A stretch of 64,000 nt of DNA from Polytrichum commune (Eukaryota; Streptophyta; Polytrichopsida; Polytrichales; Polytrichaceae): the NCBI GenBank assembly GCA_950295325.1, contig OX485803.1, forward strand, positions 24,924,001 through 24,988,000, in the 5' to 3' direction. The notes under the pieces were generated by a model. It was not told the DNA's origin. It saw only the letters and a program-made list of their open reading frames with translations, and made no database searches. The position numbers were made by a program, and so were the translations under genes. Of the stretch, positions 12,901-22,689 are shown one piece after another; position 1 is the first letter of the stretch; the number at the start of each line of letters is the position of its first letter.

Positions 12901-15100
12901 GCAACATTCAAACAAAAAAGGATGACACAACTTGTGTACCTATCTTATTAAATGTAACAAAGTAGGGTCACGGTTCCAAGGAAAATCACAAAGAGTGTGT
13001 TTGATTCTCTTAAGGAGATGAATGGGTCAACAAACCTCACTATTTGTACCCTCATATTCTTTCTTTTTCCATCTGTGTGTGGCACACTAGTAGTAGGTAG
13101 TAGTATCACTGCTCAAAAATGTGTTTCGTATGACAACCGGGTCATGTGCCTAAGTATCTTAATGTATGAAATGCCAACATGTTATCTCGAGATCTTCCGC
13201 AAATAGGTTCCGCATTTGTCTTCACCGAGAACACGCTCGAAGGGCTCGACCTCGTGACCACATCTTATTGGGTTTAATAGAGATGATGTTATCTACATCA
13301 AATTTCTATAATAGGAGATATTTCGTGTTTACTCTTGTGGTTTTTGAAGGGTGGGGAGGGAAATTGGTTAGGATATAAGTTTTAATGAACAAGACTTGTA
13401 CTAAGTACGTTTAATATTACTTCGCCTTGGTCTCAATCTCTATGGGCCAAGAACCCCATCATTCATTATAGAAATGGTACAATCACCCTAGATTGTATGA
13501 AGCTATGTAGCCATACTATTTTTAAGCAAGCTCCCAGGGGTGGACTCTCCATACCACGTACAAAGTACTGTGAGTGTGAGAAAGGGATTTCATTTGAGGA
13601 ATCAGCGTACATAATTGTATAAATTATAAGGGAGAGGTATAATTGATTTCTCTAGTGTGTACAAATTAAAAGGTTGTGGAGAACTTTGAAGTAGAGGTAG
13701 AATCTAGGTGTACCAAAAGGGGTCGTAGCTCGTGTGGTTTAGAGAGGGAGGGGGGGGGGGGAATAACTAACAATAGATAAAGTAGTTTCATCTAATATAA
13801 GTTTTCCATTTATTGTTGTCATCGGGTCATTGTTCCCAATGATTACATGGTCCGTTTTTTTTTAGGATTTGCTTTTGTATTCTAAGTTTTCCCGAATTGG
13901 AGGCTCTTCAACTCCCTTCATTTATGCTCTCCCAACTGTGCCATTGTCACATGTAGTTTACTGTGCTCATGTCTCTGTTTGATATAACCGTGGAACCTAC
14001 CACTAGGTAGGAAGAATCCATGCACTTGAAGACTTTAAAGGTATGTATTCTCATGTTGTTTGGAGTTTTTGGGATCTTCTTTTGTTTTGGTACTTTGGTG
14101 GTTTTTGTCTACCTTTAAAGATTGCACTTTGGTGGTCTTTGACCTATTAACCTAGTGGCATGTCCTTTGCATATGGAGATAGGGTTATGTTGGTACCAAA
14201 AATCAAAGGAGTCAAAGTGGACTTATGACTTAACTATTCATAAGATGCTAAATCTAGATGTTACTATTGCAATTTGTGCTAGCTTCAATGATGTATGTTC
14301 TAGGAGCAGTTTTTTATGAGTTACATCCTACATGGGTTGAATTTTTCTCGATAACTTTCTCTTTGGAATGTGAAAGTGCATTATATAGTGTTATAAAGGC
14401 TTTTTTTAATTTCATAATTCATATTTTGTGTATGTAGTGGAGGCAATGATTACAATAAGTTGAAAACATGGGTATAAATACATGAGTCCAATATTTAACA
14501 TACCGTTAGTATGTATACTTTTGTTTTAATCTATACTATTCCTCGTATACAGGGATTTCTATTTCGTAATCACCTGAGCGTGTCGTTTAGGATACCAATG
14601 AAGAGTCCACCCCCCGGGAAACAAGCAGACATCCGTTCCATTCCTCCCAAAAGAGAAGAAAAACTAATATCGATGTTATACCGACGTGAATGTGAGCCCA
14701 ACGTTGGCCGTATCATGTTCGAGAGTACTTTCCCATACCCCACATAATCCAAGTCGTCCATCTTGAATAAATCCTTGGACGTTGAACACCCACCTCCCCC
14801 TCGGCCCTCCTTACGACGGAAAGGCAACACTCTCCTCTCATGTTGAAGACCAATGTGTTCATCGTTGTATGACTTTGGATTTTAGTATTGAAAATCTAAG
14901 CGCTTTTGAACAACTGTGGAAATAGCGCCACGACACAATTTATCATGGTGCTGTGTCCACAGTCGTAAAAATTTCCCCTCGCGTGAGATTATCATGTTGG
15001 GTTAAGTACGAAGTGGAGGGGGGAAAAAGGACTCCATGAATGATATATATATGTATATAAATTAGGAGTTCGTCAAAAGGAATGCACTTGCCTGAAGGCC
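9955..15100. other. AT-rich intergenic region, no gene seen
   Basis: About 5 kb with only short scattered open frames. An 11-bp G run stands at about 13751. I found no conserved motif, inverted-repeat element or RNA gene that I can support. Confidence 0.5.
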
Positions 15101-15128
15101 GTTACTAACTTACATCTCAGAATATAAG

Positions 15129-15366
15129 TTTGCAGCATCTACTCCAGAGTTGTTCGAGTTCTGGTTGGCACATAAATCATACGTCAACGTGAAGCTGTGC
15201 ACGACTGTTCCACTCAGGAATTATACTTTTCAAGGGAGAATGGAGACAGTATATTACTATGGAATCAAAGCTGTGAAGATGTTTATGTATGTAGTGATTG
15301 CTATACTTTTCAATATTTCTAGGAATGGTTGAAGCTGGCAGGTGGTGGAGAAATTCGAGATCACTA
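15129..15366 (+). CDS. Unrecognised exon-like sequence A
   Basis: After a TTTGCAG acceptor-like sequence, the frame reads STPELFEFWLAHKSYVNVKL then CTTVPLRNYTF and ETVYYYGIKAVKM up to about 15280. GTATGT at 15287 is a candidate donor, and TTTCTAG at 15315-15321 a candidate acceptor before EWLKLAGGGEIRDH. The phases across that pair do not join cleanly, so the exon model is uncertain. Codon use looks coding, unlike the flanks. I do not recognise the family. Confidence 0.35.
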
Positions 15367-15407
15367 ATATAAAATAGAGACACTGTAATGGCATATGTTG
15401 TTGTCCC

Positions 15408-15636
15408 ACTACACTGATTATCCCAATCAGTACGTGATACTAGTTGGAGTTAGGCAGTGCTATAACTGTTTCATGAGAATGTAAATATTTTACCCAGCAA
15501 AGTCATTTATGATCTATATAATGACCAAACAACCTATTGAACTTTCGCTAGTAAAAATTGAAACTCCCCAGTAAGACGTAATTGCAATGTGTAACTCCGA
15601 ATAGTGACACGCACTAATTGGGATAATCAGTGTAGT
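15408..15636. mobile_element. MITE, ACTACACTGATTATCCCAAT family, copy 1 (229 bp)
   Basis: Perfect 20-bp inverted ends (ACTACACTGATTATCCCAAT at 15408-15427 and its complement at 15617-15636). The similarity extends imperfectly into GGAGTTA/TAACTCC. A truncated second copy is at 46577-46788. It sits between the two unrecognised exon-like stretches, so it may be intronic. No clear target duplication. Confidence 0.7.
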
Positions 15637-16007
15637 TCTCGTGGCTAGGACATGAGCGTGTTATTGCCGGTGGTGGTAAAGGTAACGGTAAGACATCTCT
15701 GGTTGAAATAAAGTTCCCTGAATGCAATCCTAAAAAAAGATTGAAACAAGACCTCTTCATCGGCCAAGCAATTGACAAGAGATTGATTACAAGAAACGGA
15801 ACTCCACAAATGGACTTGGAAGTTGAATGTGTGCTTGGTATCATGACATGTGACATGGCGAAGGATGCCTCTGCAAGTTGCAGACTGTCCTTCAATACAA
15901 TGAACCTTGAACTGGTTGTTGTTCTTTACAAAAAAAAAGAAAAAAAGCTGATGAACTCAATATACAATTTAGACCCGTGCCCCGCCTTTCTGTTTCTTTG
16001 CTTGTAA
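15637..16007 (+). CDS. Unrecognised exon-like sequence B
   Basis: Open in one frame from the MITE edge to TAA at 16005-16007: SWLGHERVIAGGGKGNGKTS, LVEIKFPECNPKKRLKQDLF, IGQAIDKRLITRNGTPQMDL, then ECVLGIMTCDMAKDASASCR. GGKGNGKT fits the loose G-x4-GK-T pattern of a P-loop, but this glycine-rich context may be chance. It may be the last exon of the gene that begins with sequence A. It converges on the AP2/ERF gene about 540 bp away. Family not recognised. Confidence 0.4.
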
Positions 16008-16135
16008 CTTGTTCTATTCTGTAACTTGTTCTATTCCTGTAACTCTCTATCGATACATGTAACTTAGTGTGGATGAAGACTATGTGGCCATGATCACTTT
16101 GGCCATGACTTTAGCATTTGGGTATACCATTTAGT

Positions 16136-16390
16136 CTACAACTCCTTTGTAACCCAAAGAAAGGAATAACTGACTGCAAGCTCTCGAAAAAGTTCTTGGT
16201 AAAAGTGAAAAGTCGCACCATCATCTATTGGCACACCAAAGCTTTCATGGTGCAGACAACCAATTAAGCGGGTGACTCCATGATTAAGCAACACGTAATG
16301 AAACATTTCGAGGCTCGGCACCAAGTTTAAATTGGAGATCGGAGAAACCTTGATTGAGGTTAGCAAATCAACCTGGTCGATTGGGGCCAT
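16136..16390 (-). CDS. Small ORF 3' of the ERF gene, same strand
   Basis: An 84-codon frame (MAPIDQVDLLTSIKVSPISN...) begins about 155 bp after the ERF stop codon. It most likely lies in the 3' UTR or flank of the ERF transcript. No recognised domain. Confidence 0.15.
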   Translation of the reverse strand: MAPIDQVDLLTSIKVSPISNLNLVPSLEMFHYVLLNHGVTRLIGCLHHESFGVPIDDGATFHFYQELFRELAVSYSFLWVTKEL

Positions 16391-16546
16391 GATGCATATT
16401 TCCTGAGAAGGCTATCGATTGCGATGAATTGCGTCGAGGTAAAATAAGCAGATTCGAATCGCTATTCTCCACCAACAAGAGCAGTTACTTTTGACAACGC
16501 TTCCCCCGAAGTTCAAAATTGGAGAGGTTCATACTGTCGTCACAAA

Positions 16547-18340
16547 CTAGTAGAACCCTACCTGGACTTGATGCTGCCACTGATCACCCCTACAGGTTCT
16601 CTTCACAGGTGGCGGCCATAACCTAGGCTCTTCCCAATATTCGCGAGACCTTTCCCTTTTAAGACCTGCACCTCTGTGGGAGTCGATGAATGTCGGCACT
16701 GCATTTTGATGAGCCTGGCTGGCTGCTTCGAATCCCAAAGGAGCACTGGCTTGATGTGGAAAGTGGAAGCCTCTGTCTGGAAATTGCAGGAATTCCTCAT
16801 AAGCTCTTCGTTGCTTGCTGAGGAAAAGCTGCATGTAGGCAGAGAGAGTCGATGCAGGCGTCGTGGCCTCTGAAATGCTTGCGGCTGCACGCTGCCACAA
16901 GGCTACTCGGTACTGCATCTCGGGAGTGAGGCCTTGCATTAATCTTTCATCGATGAGTGGTGGCACTTGGCATTGTGATAAGATCGAATTTGCAGTGAAT
17001 TGGCTGGACCCCACCGATGTGGCCATGCCTGCGGGCGAAGCTTGCAAGTTTGCCATGCCCGCGTGGTTTATATTGGAGAAATCAATTGGTGGAATGTTGT
17101 GTTTATGCTGTTGCCCCTGCTGCTTCCTCTGAAGTTTCTGCACAGAAGATACAGTAGCATCGGATGGATGATCCGGAGAATTAGCAGAGGAAGGATCGAG
17201 ATGCGCTTTTGCTGCCAGATTTGCCGAGTAAATGTTGGCTTTCAGGGGGAAATTCAGGAGCGCTCTGCACCCTCGCATCTCGAAGGCTGCCTGGTCGTAG
17301 GCCACGGCAGCATCCTCCGCTGTGTCGTAGGTGCCAAGCCAGATCCGCGCACCGTTCTGTGCCGAGTCTCGAATTTCGGCAGCAAATTTGCCCCATGGGC
17401 GCCTTCTCACTCCTCTGTAGTTCAACGACCGATGCAGTTTCTGCGCTGGTCGGATCACCTGGGTTGTTGTTGTCTGCGACGTCTCTGCTTGAGATGGCGC
17501 TGCAGCTTCGTCACTTTCTTGATCGGTAGGAGTCGTCTCCGCCACTTCGGGGATGATGCCTATGCTCTCAGTTGTCTCGACTAACTCCTCAGATGGAAAT
17601 GTCGGCGAATGTGACACTCCGTACTTCGGATCATAGGGACTCTGAAGCGACTCAAACCACGGATTCTCCTCAAGAACATTCTGCAAGAACACGTCCTCGG
17701 CAGACGCTTCATCATCCTCTCTGAAGCTCGACGATACCGCTGCAGAAGAGAGAGCGTCGGAGAAAGCGACCGGGCTGCGCTCCGAGCTCCCCCATGAAGA
17801 ACTCGCCGGGGCGGTGGAGTCGGCTTGATTGTAAGTGTTTGTGATGTCTCGCCCTGATGATTTAAATGCGCGACGTGCTTGAGCTGCATGAGCGCGATAA
17901 GATAAAGGGAGTGTAAGGTTCGCCATCGGCTTCCCTGTTCGGTAGCTGATGACCGGGGGCCGTCGCTCACCTGCTACAAATTGCGCATCGCTCAATTCGC
18001 TGTACTCCTCGCTTCTGGTGCTCTGTGCTGTGACCTGGCTGCCAGCAGAAGACCAGATTGGAAACGCCGGAGAGATCAGGCTCCGAGGGGACTGCATGGG
18101 GGAGACGAGGCTCTTAAAGAAAGCCTCCGGACTCAAATCATTCCCCCATGCCACCCGCAAGTGAGCCGGCGTCAGGAAGTGCTCCTCAGGCAGACAATCC
18201 TCGTCCTCTAGGAGGTAGTGGCGGAACTCCTCGATCATTCCAAGGCTTTGCATCGACGACGTCCGCGGCTGGCCTTCTGTAATACTATCCAGCACTACTG
18301 CCATTCCCTGGTGCCAAATCTCAAACCTTCTTAACTGCAC
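16547..18340 (-). CDS. AP2/ERF transcription factor, ERF subfamily
   Basis: Nuclear DNA-binding regulator of 597 residues in one exon, as is usual for ERF genes. One AP2 domain at about residues 308-366: [18 protein letters not shown] then [20 protein letters not shown] and the end [12 protein letters not shown]. The AEIRD form (Ala and Asp in place of Val and Glu) marks the ERF rather than the DREB branch, so GCC-box-like targets are expected. The region before the domain (about 206-290) is rich in Glu, Asp, Ser and Thr and could be an activation segment. A Lys/Gln/His-rich stretch follows at about 400-425, and [11 protein letters not shown] near the C terminus may be a nuclear localisation signal. 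The protein is long for an ERF (commonly 200-400). A second Met at residue 13 (18304) is an equally good start. The many open frames on the opposite strand are shadows of its GC-rich coding sequence. Confidence 0.93.
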   Translation of the reverse strand: MQLRRFEIWHQGMAVVLDSITEGQPRTSSMQSLGMIEEFRHYLLEDEDCLPEEHFLTPAHLRVAWGNDLSPEAFFKSLVSPMQSPRSLISPAFPIWSSAGSQVTAQSTRSEEYSELSDAQFVAGERRPPVISYRTGKPMANLTLPLSYRAHAAQARRAFKSSGRDITNTYNQADSTAPASSSWGSSERSPVAFSDALSSAAVSSSFREDDEASAEDVFLQNVLEENPWFESLQSPYDPKYGVSHSPTFPSEELVETTESIGIIPEVAETTPTDQESDEAAAPSQAETSQTTTTQVIRPAQKLHRSLNYRGVRRRPWGKFAAEIRDSAQNGARIWLGTYDTAEDAAVAYDQAAFEMRGCRALLNFPLKANIYSANLAAKAHLDPSSANSPDHPSDATVSSVQKLQRKQQGQQHKHNIPPIDFSNINHAGMANLQASPAGMATSVGSSQFTANSILSQCQVPPLIDERLMQGLTPEMQYRVALWQRAAASISEATTPASTLSAYMQLFLSKQRRAYEEFLQFPDRGFHFPHQASAPLGFEAASQAHQNAVPTFIDSHRGAGLKRERSREYWEEPRLWPPPVKRTCRGDQWQHQVQVGFY

Positions 18341-18816
18341 TATGACCTATCTCTCAAGTTCTTGAATCCTCGTCTTGCAGCAGCAGCAGCAGCAGCAGCA
18401 GTACCCGCAACCAGCTCATGGAAGCTCAACCAGTATTCCCTCTGTCATGATGTGAATCATGTCAAAACTTTTGTACGTCTAATCTACCACGTCCAAGACT
18501 GTTTACGATGTCAACGCCCTGCAGAATCGATCCTTCTTGATTCTCTGAGAGCTCTGCACCACATCCACCACTCGCAACAGAATTCGGAACAGACTAGTAT
18601 AATCTCATCGACCGCCTCTCGTCCCCGTGAGTGTCTGTCTGTCTGTCAACGACTCCTTCTCCACTCGTACCAAATATCACAGTGTAAGATATGTCAACTG
18701 TTCAAATTCGTAGGTCTACCCCTGCCGCTGCTGCACTGGGAATTTGGAACTGAACCCCTGGTAAGATGTCAACGAGCCATGAATCTATTAAGACCCCGTG
18801 CCTCTCTGTCTCTCTA

Positions 18817-18848
<32 letters not shown>

Positions 18849-18900
18849 CTTTCTCCTCTTTCTCCTCGACTCCTCCCGCACCACTAGAGTTTCGTGTAAT
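18341..18900 (-). promoter_or_regulatory. ERF gene 5' leader/promoter with CAG and CT repeats
   Basis: Lies directly upstream of the ERF start. It contains (CAG)8 at 18378-18401 and a CT-rich microsatellite at about 18801-18850, which read as CTG and GA repeats on the transcribed strand. GA repeats in plant leaders and promoters can bind BBR/BPC factors; here that role is inference. No TATA box could be assigned. Confidence 0.4.
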
Positions 18901-19267
18901 TTGGTTTGACATGTGACCAACCCGGCCTCCTACTTGAGCTTACTCCGAGATCCGTGACGTCGGCTCCATTGTCAACGGGGCCCACGGTTTACCGAACTCC
19001 GATCATCACATGCACCCTGCACTCCTTATTATCTTCCACCATCGATCTGCCGATAGAGAGGAGTCCACGATTCTCTCCCGGTAGTCAAATCTTAAAGAAC
19101 TGCAAAACAACGGGACACGCATCACCGGAACAGGGCCCGAACGCTTTCAACGCCTCCCCCGTTGCCAACCGTGCACTAGTCGACCACTCGAACCCATGCA
19201 CCTTTTTCCTAACAAGCAACACAAAATGCCCGGGCGCTTGCGACACACACCTCTGCATGTGAATATG

Positions 19268-19530
19268 CCACAGCGACAACATCCTGATGACATCGCTCCA
19301 ATCGTCTTTACGATTATCACTAAATTAAAAACCTCCGTGAGCCTGACAAGACTGCCACAGTGCAACATCCTTTTGACGCTCCAATCCCTCTTTATCATAA
19401 TCACTCAATTACAAAAATCCCCGTTCGGGCGCATGTCAACACTGCCACAGCGACGCAACATCATCCTTTTGACGCTCGTTTTGTCTTTATGACATAATAT
19501 CACTCAGTTACAAATGCGCATGTCAACAGG
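19268..19530. repeat. Three imperfect ~85-bp tandem copies upstream of the ERF gene
   Basis: Copies at about 19268-19345, 19356-19440 and 19446-19530. Each has CACAG(C/T)G, CAACATC, a TGACGCTC or TGACATCGCTC core, a TCTTTAYGA/TCTTTATCA box, and ATCACTMARTTA. The later two add GCGCATGTCAACA. Confidence 0.6.
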
Positions 19531-19924
19531 AGATTGACCCGGACGACTTGGCGTGGACCAGTTGGAGACCCCGCGGGCCATCCCCTACCTCTAACCCATC
19601 GCCGCCATCTTCATCAGCTCTTCTTTTTCCCCCTTCTTTTCTTTCCTTTACTGTTTCCATTGAATCCATCCCCTCCAAGCCACACGAGTACTACTCTTCA
19701 TGGCTTGCTGGCAAGAAACAGCAAGAAACAAACAAAACTGACTCCATCCACCGATTTGTTTACACTTTTCTATTTGCTTTCGCCAGACTGAGTTGCCCGT
19801 GCGCACTGTTCGCAAGGTCACCTCATCATCAACATTCCCCGGCCACAAATCTGCGATTCAGTGTATTTCATGTATTCACTTATTATGCAACGGTAGCCAA
19901 GCCTACTAAATATTATGGCCATAT

Positions 19925-20700
19925 TGCATACTGTTCTCCCTCTTTATTAGTAGGACACATTTGGGAAACACACAAAAAGTCGTATTATCGAGGTGTCGTC
20001 TTCTCATTAATATGACAAATGGCGTAAAGTTGTCGTGTTATTGAGGGAATACGAAACCATATGTAATATGAGCTTCCAAAATACATACAACGGGTTTAAG
20101 CAATATAGATTGTATGGAATAATAATTCCAAACAAATGCAGATGTTGTCAAGAACTCTTGAAATAGGAGTCCAAAGATCTATGGTGTTGCCTACCCACGT
20201 TAGCAACTGTCATCTTATCTAAAATCTCCACTCACTTTTGAAAACTAATAATTTCATTCACACCCAAATATAATGAGTTGTTTAATAAGAAACTAGACAA
20301 CAATGATGCATGACTGACGCTTAGCATCAAGATACTCATGATACTATATCACCCATGTACAAGGCAACATACTAGGTAGGAGGCCACTCTAACCCTAACC
20401 ATGTCCATTTCACACTAGTTAGTAACCCTAATTCTCAATAAGTTCCCAATGATAAGTGAAGTTCCCAAGTGGTTCCCAAGTGAAAATGGATGTATTTTAG
20501 ATGTACATGACATAGATGAAAAGAATTTTAGCATTAACTACCTCTTTAATATGACAAAATGGAGATTCTAAATGTTGCATTATCGAGTGTTGTAGTCGTA
20601 TAAAAGAGGCAGTTTTGAACTAAAAAGTTTGGTCTCGCAAAAATGTATCGTAATATCGAGGGTGTCGTATAAACGAGTGTTGTATTTACGAGGTTAGACT
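19925..20700. repeat. Degenerate repeat with TCGTATTATCGAGG-type words at both ends
   Basis: TCGTATTATCGAGGTGTCGT (19980) and TCGTGTTATTGAGGG (20033) on the left match TCGTAATATCGAGGGTGTCG (20649), CATTATCGAGTGTTGTAGTC and TATTTACGAGG on the right. These words resemble remnants of one DNA-transposon family, but ends and target duplication could not be fixed. Confidence 0.3.
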
Positions 20701-20801
20701 GTTATTGCACTGCAGTATATTCCTTTGTCAATACTCACCCCACACCAAAGGTCACCCATCACCCTTGTCCAGTTCTAACTTACTACTAAGGTAGATACTT
20801 A

Positions 20802-21472
20802 GGGCCACTTCACAAATTAGACTTAAGTACCGGGACCATTGTATTCTAAGATCTCTCATTGGTCAAAAAAGCTCGGGGGGGGTAGTCATTGGTTGGAGTA
20901 GCAATATACGTGCGAACAAATGATAGGGTATTTTAAAAACATGGGAGCTAAAAATTATAAATGGACTTAAGAGTAATATAGGGTATCAAAAATGGCACTG
21001 GACATCTTTAAAGTACTATAGGGTATGGAATAATAGGTAATTTGGAATTATAAGTAATGCAAGCCATTTTTCTATTAACCCAAAGTAGAAATTTACATAA
21101 TGATAGCATGTGAAAAAAATAAGAGAATTGAAAGTAATACCCCCCTATAAAATAGTGGTTGTTCGCACCTATATCCTTAACTTTTTAACACACTGCCCCC
21201 CCCCGAGCAAAAAAGCCGAGACCGTCAAGTTCACTTCACGCTAGAAGTTGAAGGCCCAAGGACCCAAAGAAACTATCATAGATGAAAAATCCATAATGAT
21301 TTCTACACATAAAATTATAAATAATGTTTCATTGTATGCCATAATTTGCGTCTCCAAGAGGTAGGCTTGACGCAAATTCTGATAGACTTCATTAGTGATA
21401 CAACTTTTGCATGAGAATCAAGGGCCCTCACAGTTACATGGTCACGGCCCTTGGCTCGTGTGTGAAGCTGGC
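20802..21472. mobile_element. Degraded Harbinger-like MITE carrying a nested element
   Basis: The left end GGGCCACTTCACA follows TTA (20799-20801). The right end is CTTGGCTCGTGTGTGAAG near 21472. The interior matches the intact copy at 30474-30975 (CTCTCATTGG, then TCAAGTTCACTTCACGCT and GGTCACGGC). It is interrupted at 20872-21207 by another transposon, which must be younger. Confidence 0.6.
20872..21207. mobile_element. hAT-like element with CTCGGGG...CCCCGAG ends (336 bp)
   Basis: Flanked by an exact 8-bp direct repeat CAAAAAAG (20864-20871 and 21208-21215). Ends are CTCGGGGGGGGTAG and the complement of ACTGCCCCCCCCCGAG. Subterminal words TACGTGCGAACAA (left) and its counterpart TTGTTCGCACCTAT (right) are also shared with the larger element at 58717-60038. 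The 8-bp duplication points to the hAT superfamily. No coding capacity. Confidence 0.75.
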
Positions 21473-21476
21473 ACAC

Positions 21477-21690
21477 GGTGTTTTGGTGAAAGTGGTGCAT
21501 CTACCACTATCCTAGATATTGCAGCAATGGTAGTGTGAAAATTTAGTGTATGTTTTAGTATTCAATTATATGCAAGGTAGGTACTTGGTGTTTTGGTGAA
21601 AGTGGTGCATCTACCACTGTCCTAGATATTAGGGCGGTGGTGGTGTGAATCAGTGTGTGTTTTAATATTCAATTGTGACACGGTAGACAA
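21477..21690. repeat. 110-bp tandem duplication
   Basis: GGTGTTTTGGTGAAAGTGGT followed by GCATCTACCACT, TCCTAGATATT and TATTCAATT recurs with a 110-bp offset (21478 and 21588). The copies differ by about 15%. Further TCCTAGAT words follow at about 21810. Confidence 0.7.
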
Positions 21691-22574
21691 GGTGGCGATT
21701 ATTTAAAGAAAGGTAGAGGAGTAACCATTGTGAATCACGATCACTCACATATGCTCGAAGATCGTCACCTTTGTCTAGTATCTAGGATATAGGTAGATGG
21801 TCCCATTTTTTCCTAGATGTTAGGATAGAGGTTGTATGTTTGTTGGGCTAGCCTTGGGATGGCACTTTACATGTTCCTCAGGTCAATCTATGAAATAAAG
21901 GGTGACATGGGCAAGTCATACTTTATAACCTTTCAAAAACATGGACATTTAAGTAAAAGTGGACCAAAATCCAGTCCAATATTACAACATGCTAAATTGT
22001 ATAACTTAGGATCTTCCAATGAAGTGTACACAGATGACTATGAAAATATCTAAATTAAATCCTCATTATTCATCACTTGATTATATAGATTTATCATCAA
22101 GAATGTTATGTTAAATTTTTCATCATATTTCAATATTACAACATTCAAAATCTCATTGAAGTTTCACATATTCTTAAAAAAAATTAGATCTTTTCAAACG
22201 TGTCGATGGATCCGCCCATATAACTAACGTAACCAAAAAGAAAAAGAAAAAGAAAATTGAAACTATGTTTAGTTATTTATCTTTCTTTAGAATACGACTA
22301 AAAGCCAACCTCTTATGTACATTGCAATAACAACCGGTTTCGATATCAGTCAATTCATAACTACAAGGAATCATTCAGCATCAACTCACAAAAATCACAC
22401 ATATTTAGCACACATATATTATCATAAATCACCAAATAAATAAATAAATTACCAACTTCAGGCAATCCGACATGAATTTGAGCCCGTTGGCTCTACCCTG
22501 CTCAAGAATCCTTTCGGTGCAAGGTGGGGTTTACTGCCTACCTTGCAATGGGTGGGCTCTTTGCTTCTTACCTA

Positions 22575-22685
22575 CCTAGCTAGTTTTTTTTTCTGTCAGG
22601 TAGAGAGAAGATTTCACAACGGGAATCGAACCGCCAACCACTCCATTCGAAAATGGGTACCTCTCCACTATCACCTGGTAGTTTA
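22575..22685 (-). mobile_element. tRNA-derived SINE, candidate
   Basis: Read on the minus strand, an RNA polymerase III A-box-like TAGTGGAGAGG (22670-22660) is followed about 28 bp later by a perfect B box GGTTCGATTCC (22632-22622), the spacing of tRNA-headed SINEs. A nine-base A run ends the unit near 22575-22583. The sequence beyond (to about 22430, ending in TTTA repeats) may belong to the same element. No tRNA cloverleaf can be drawn, so it is not a tRNA gene. Confidence 0.5.
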
Positions 22686-22689
22686 GGAT

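Noticed and set aside
16603-17970. Several long open frames on both strands overlapping the ERF gene
   Set aside because: They are shadows of the GC-rich ERF coding sequence; only the 597-codon frame carries an AP2 domain.
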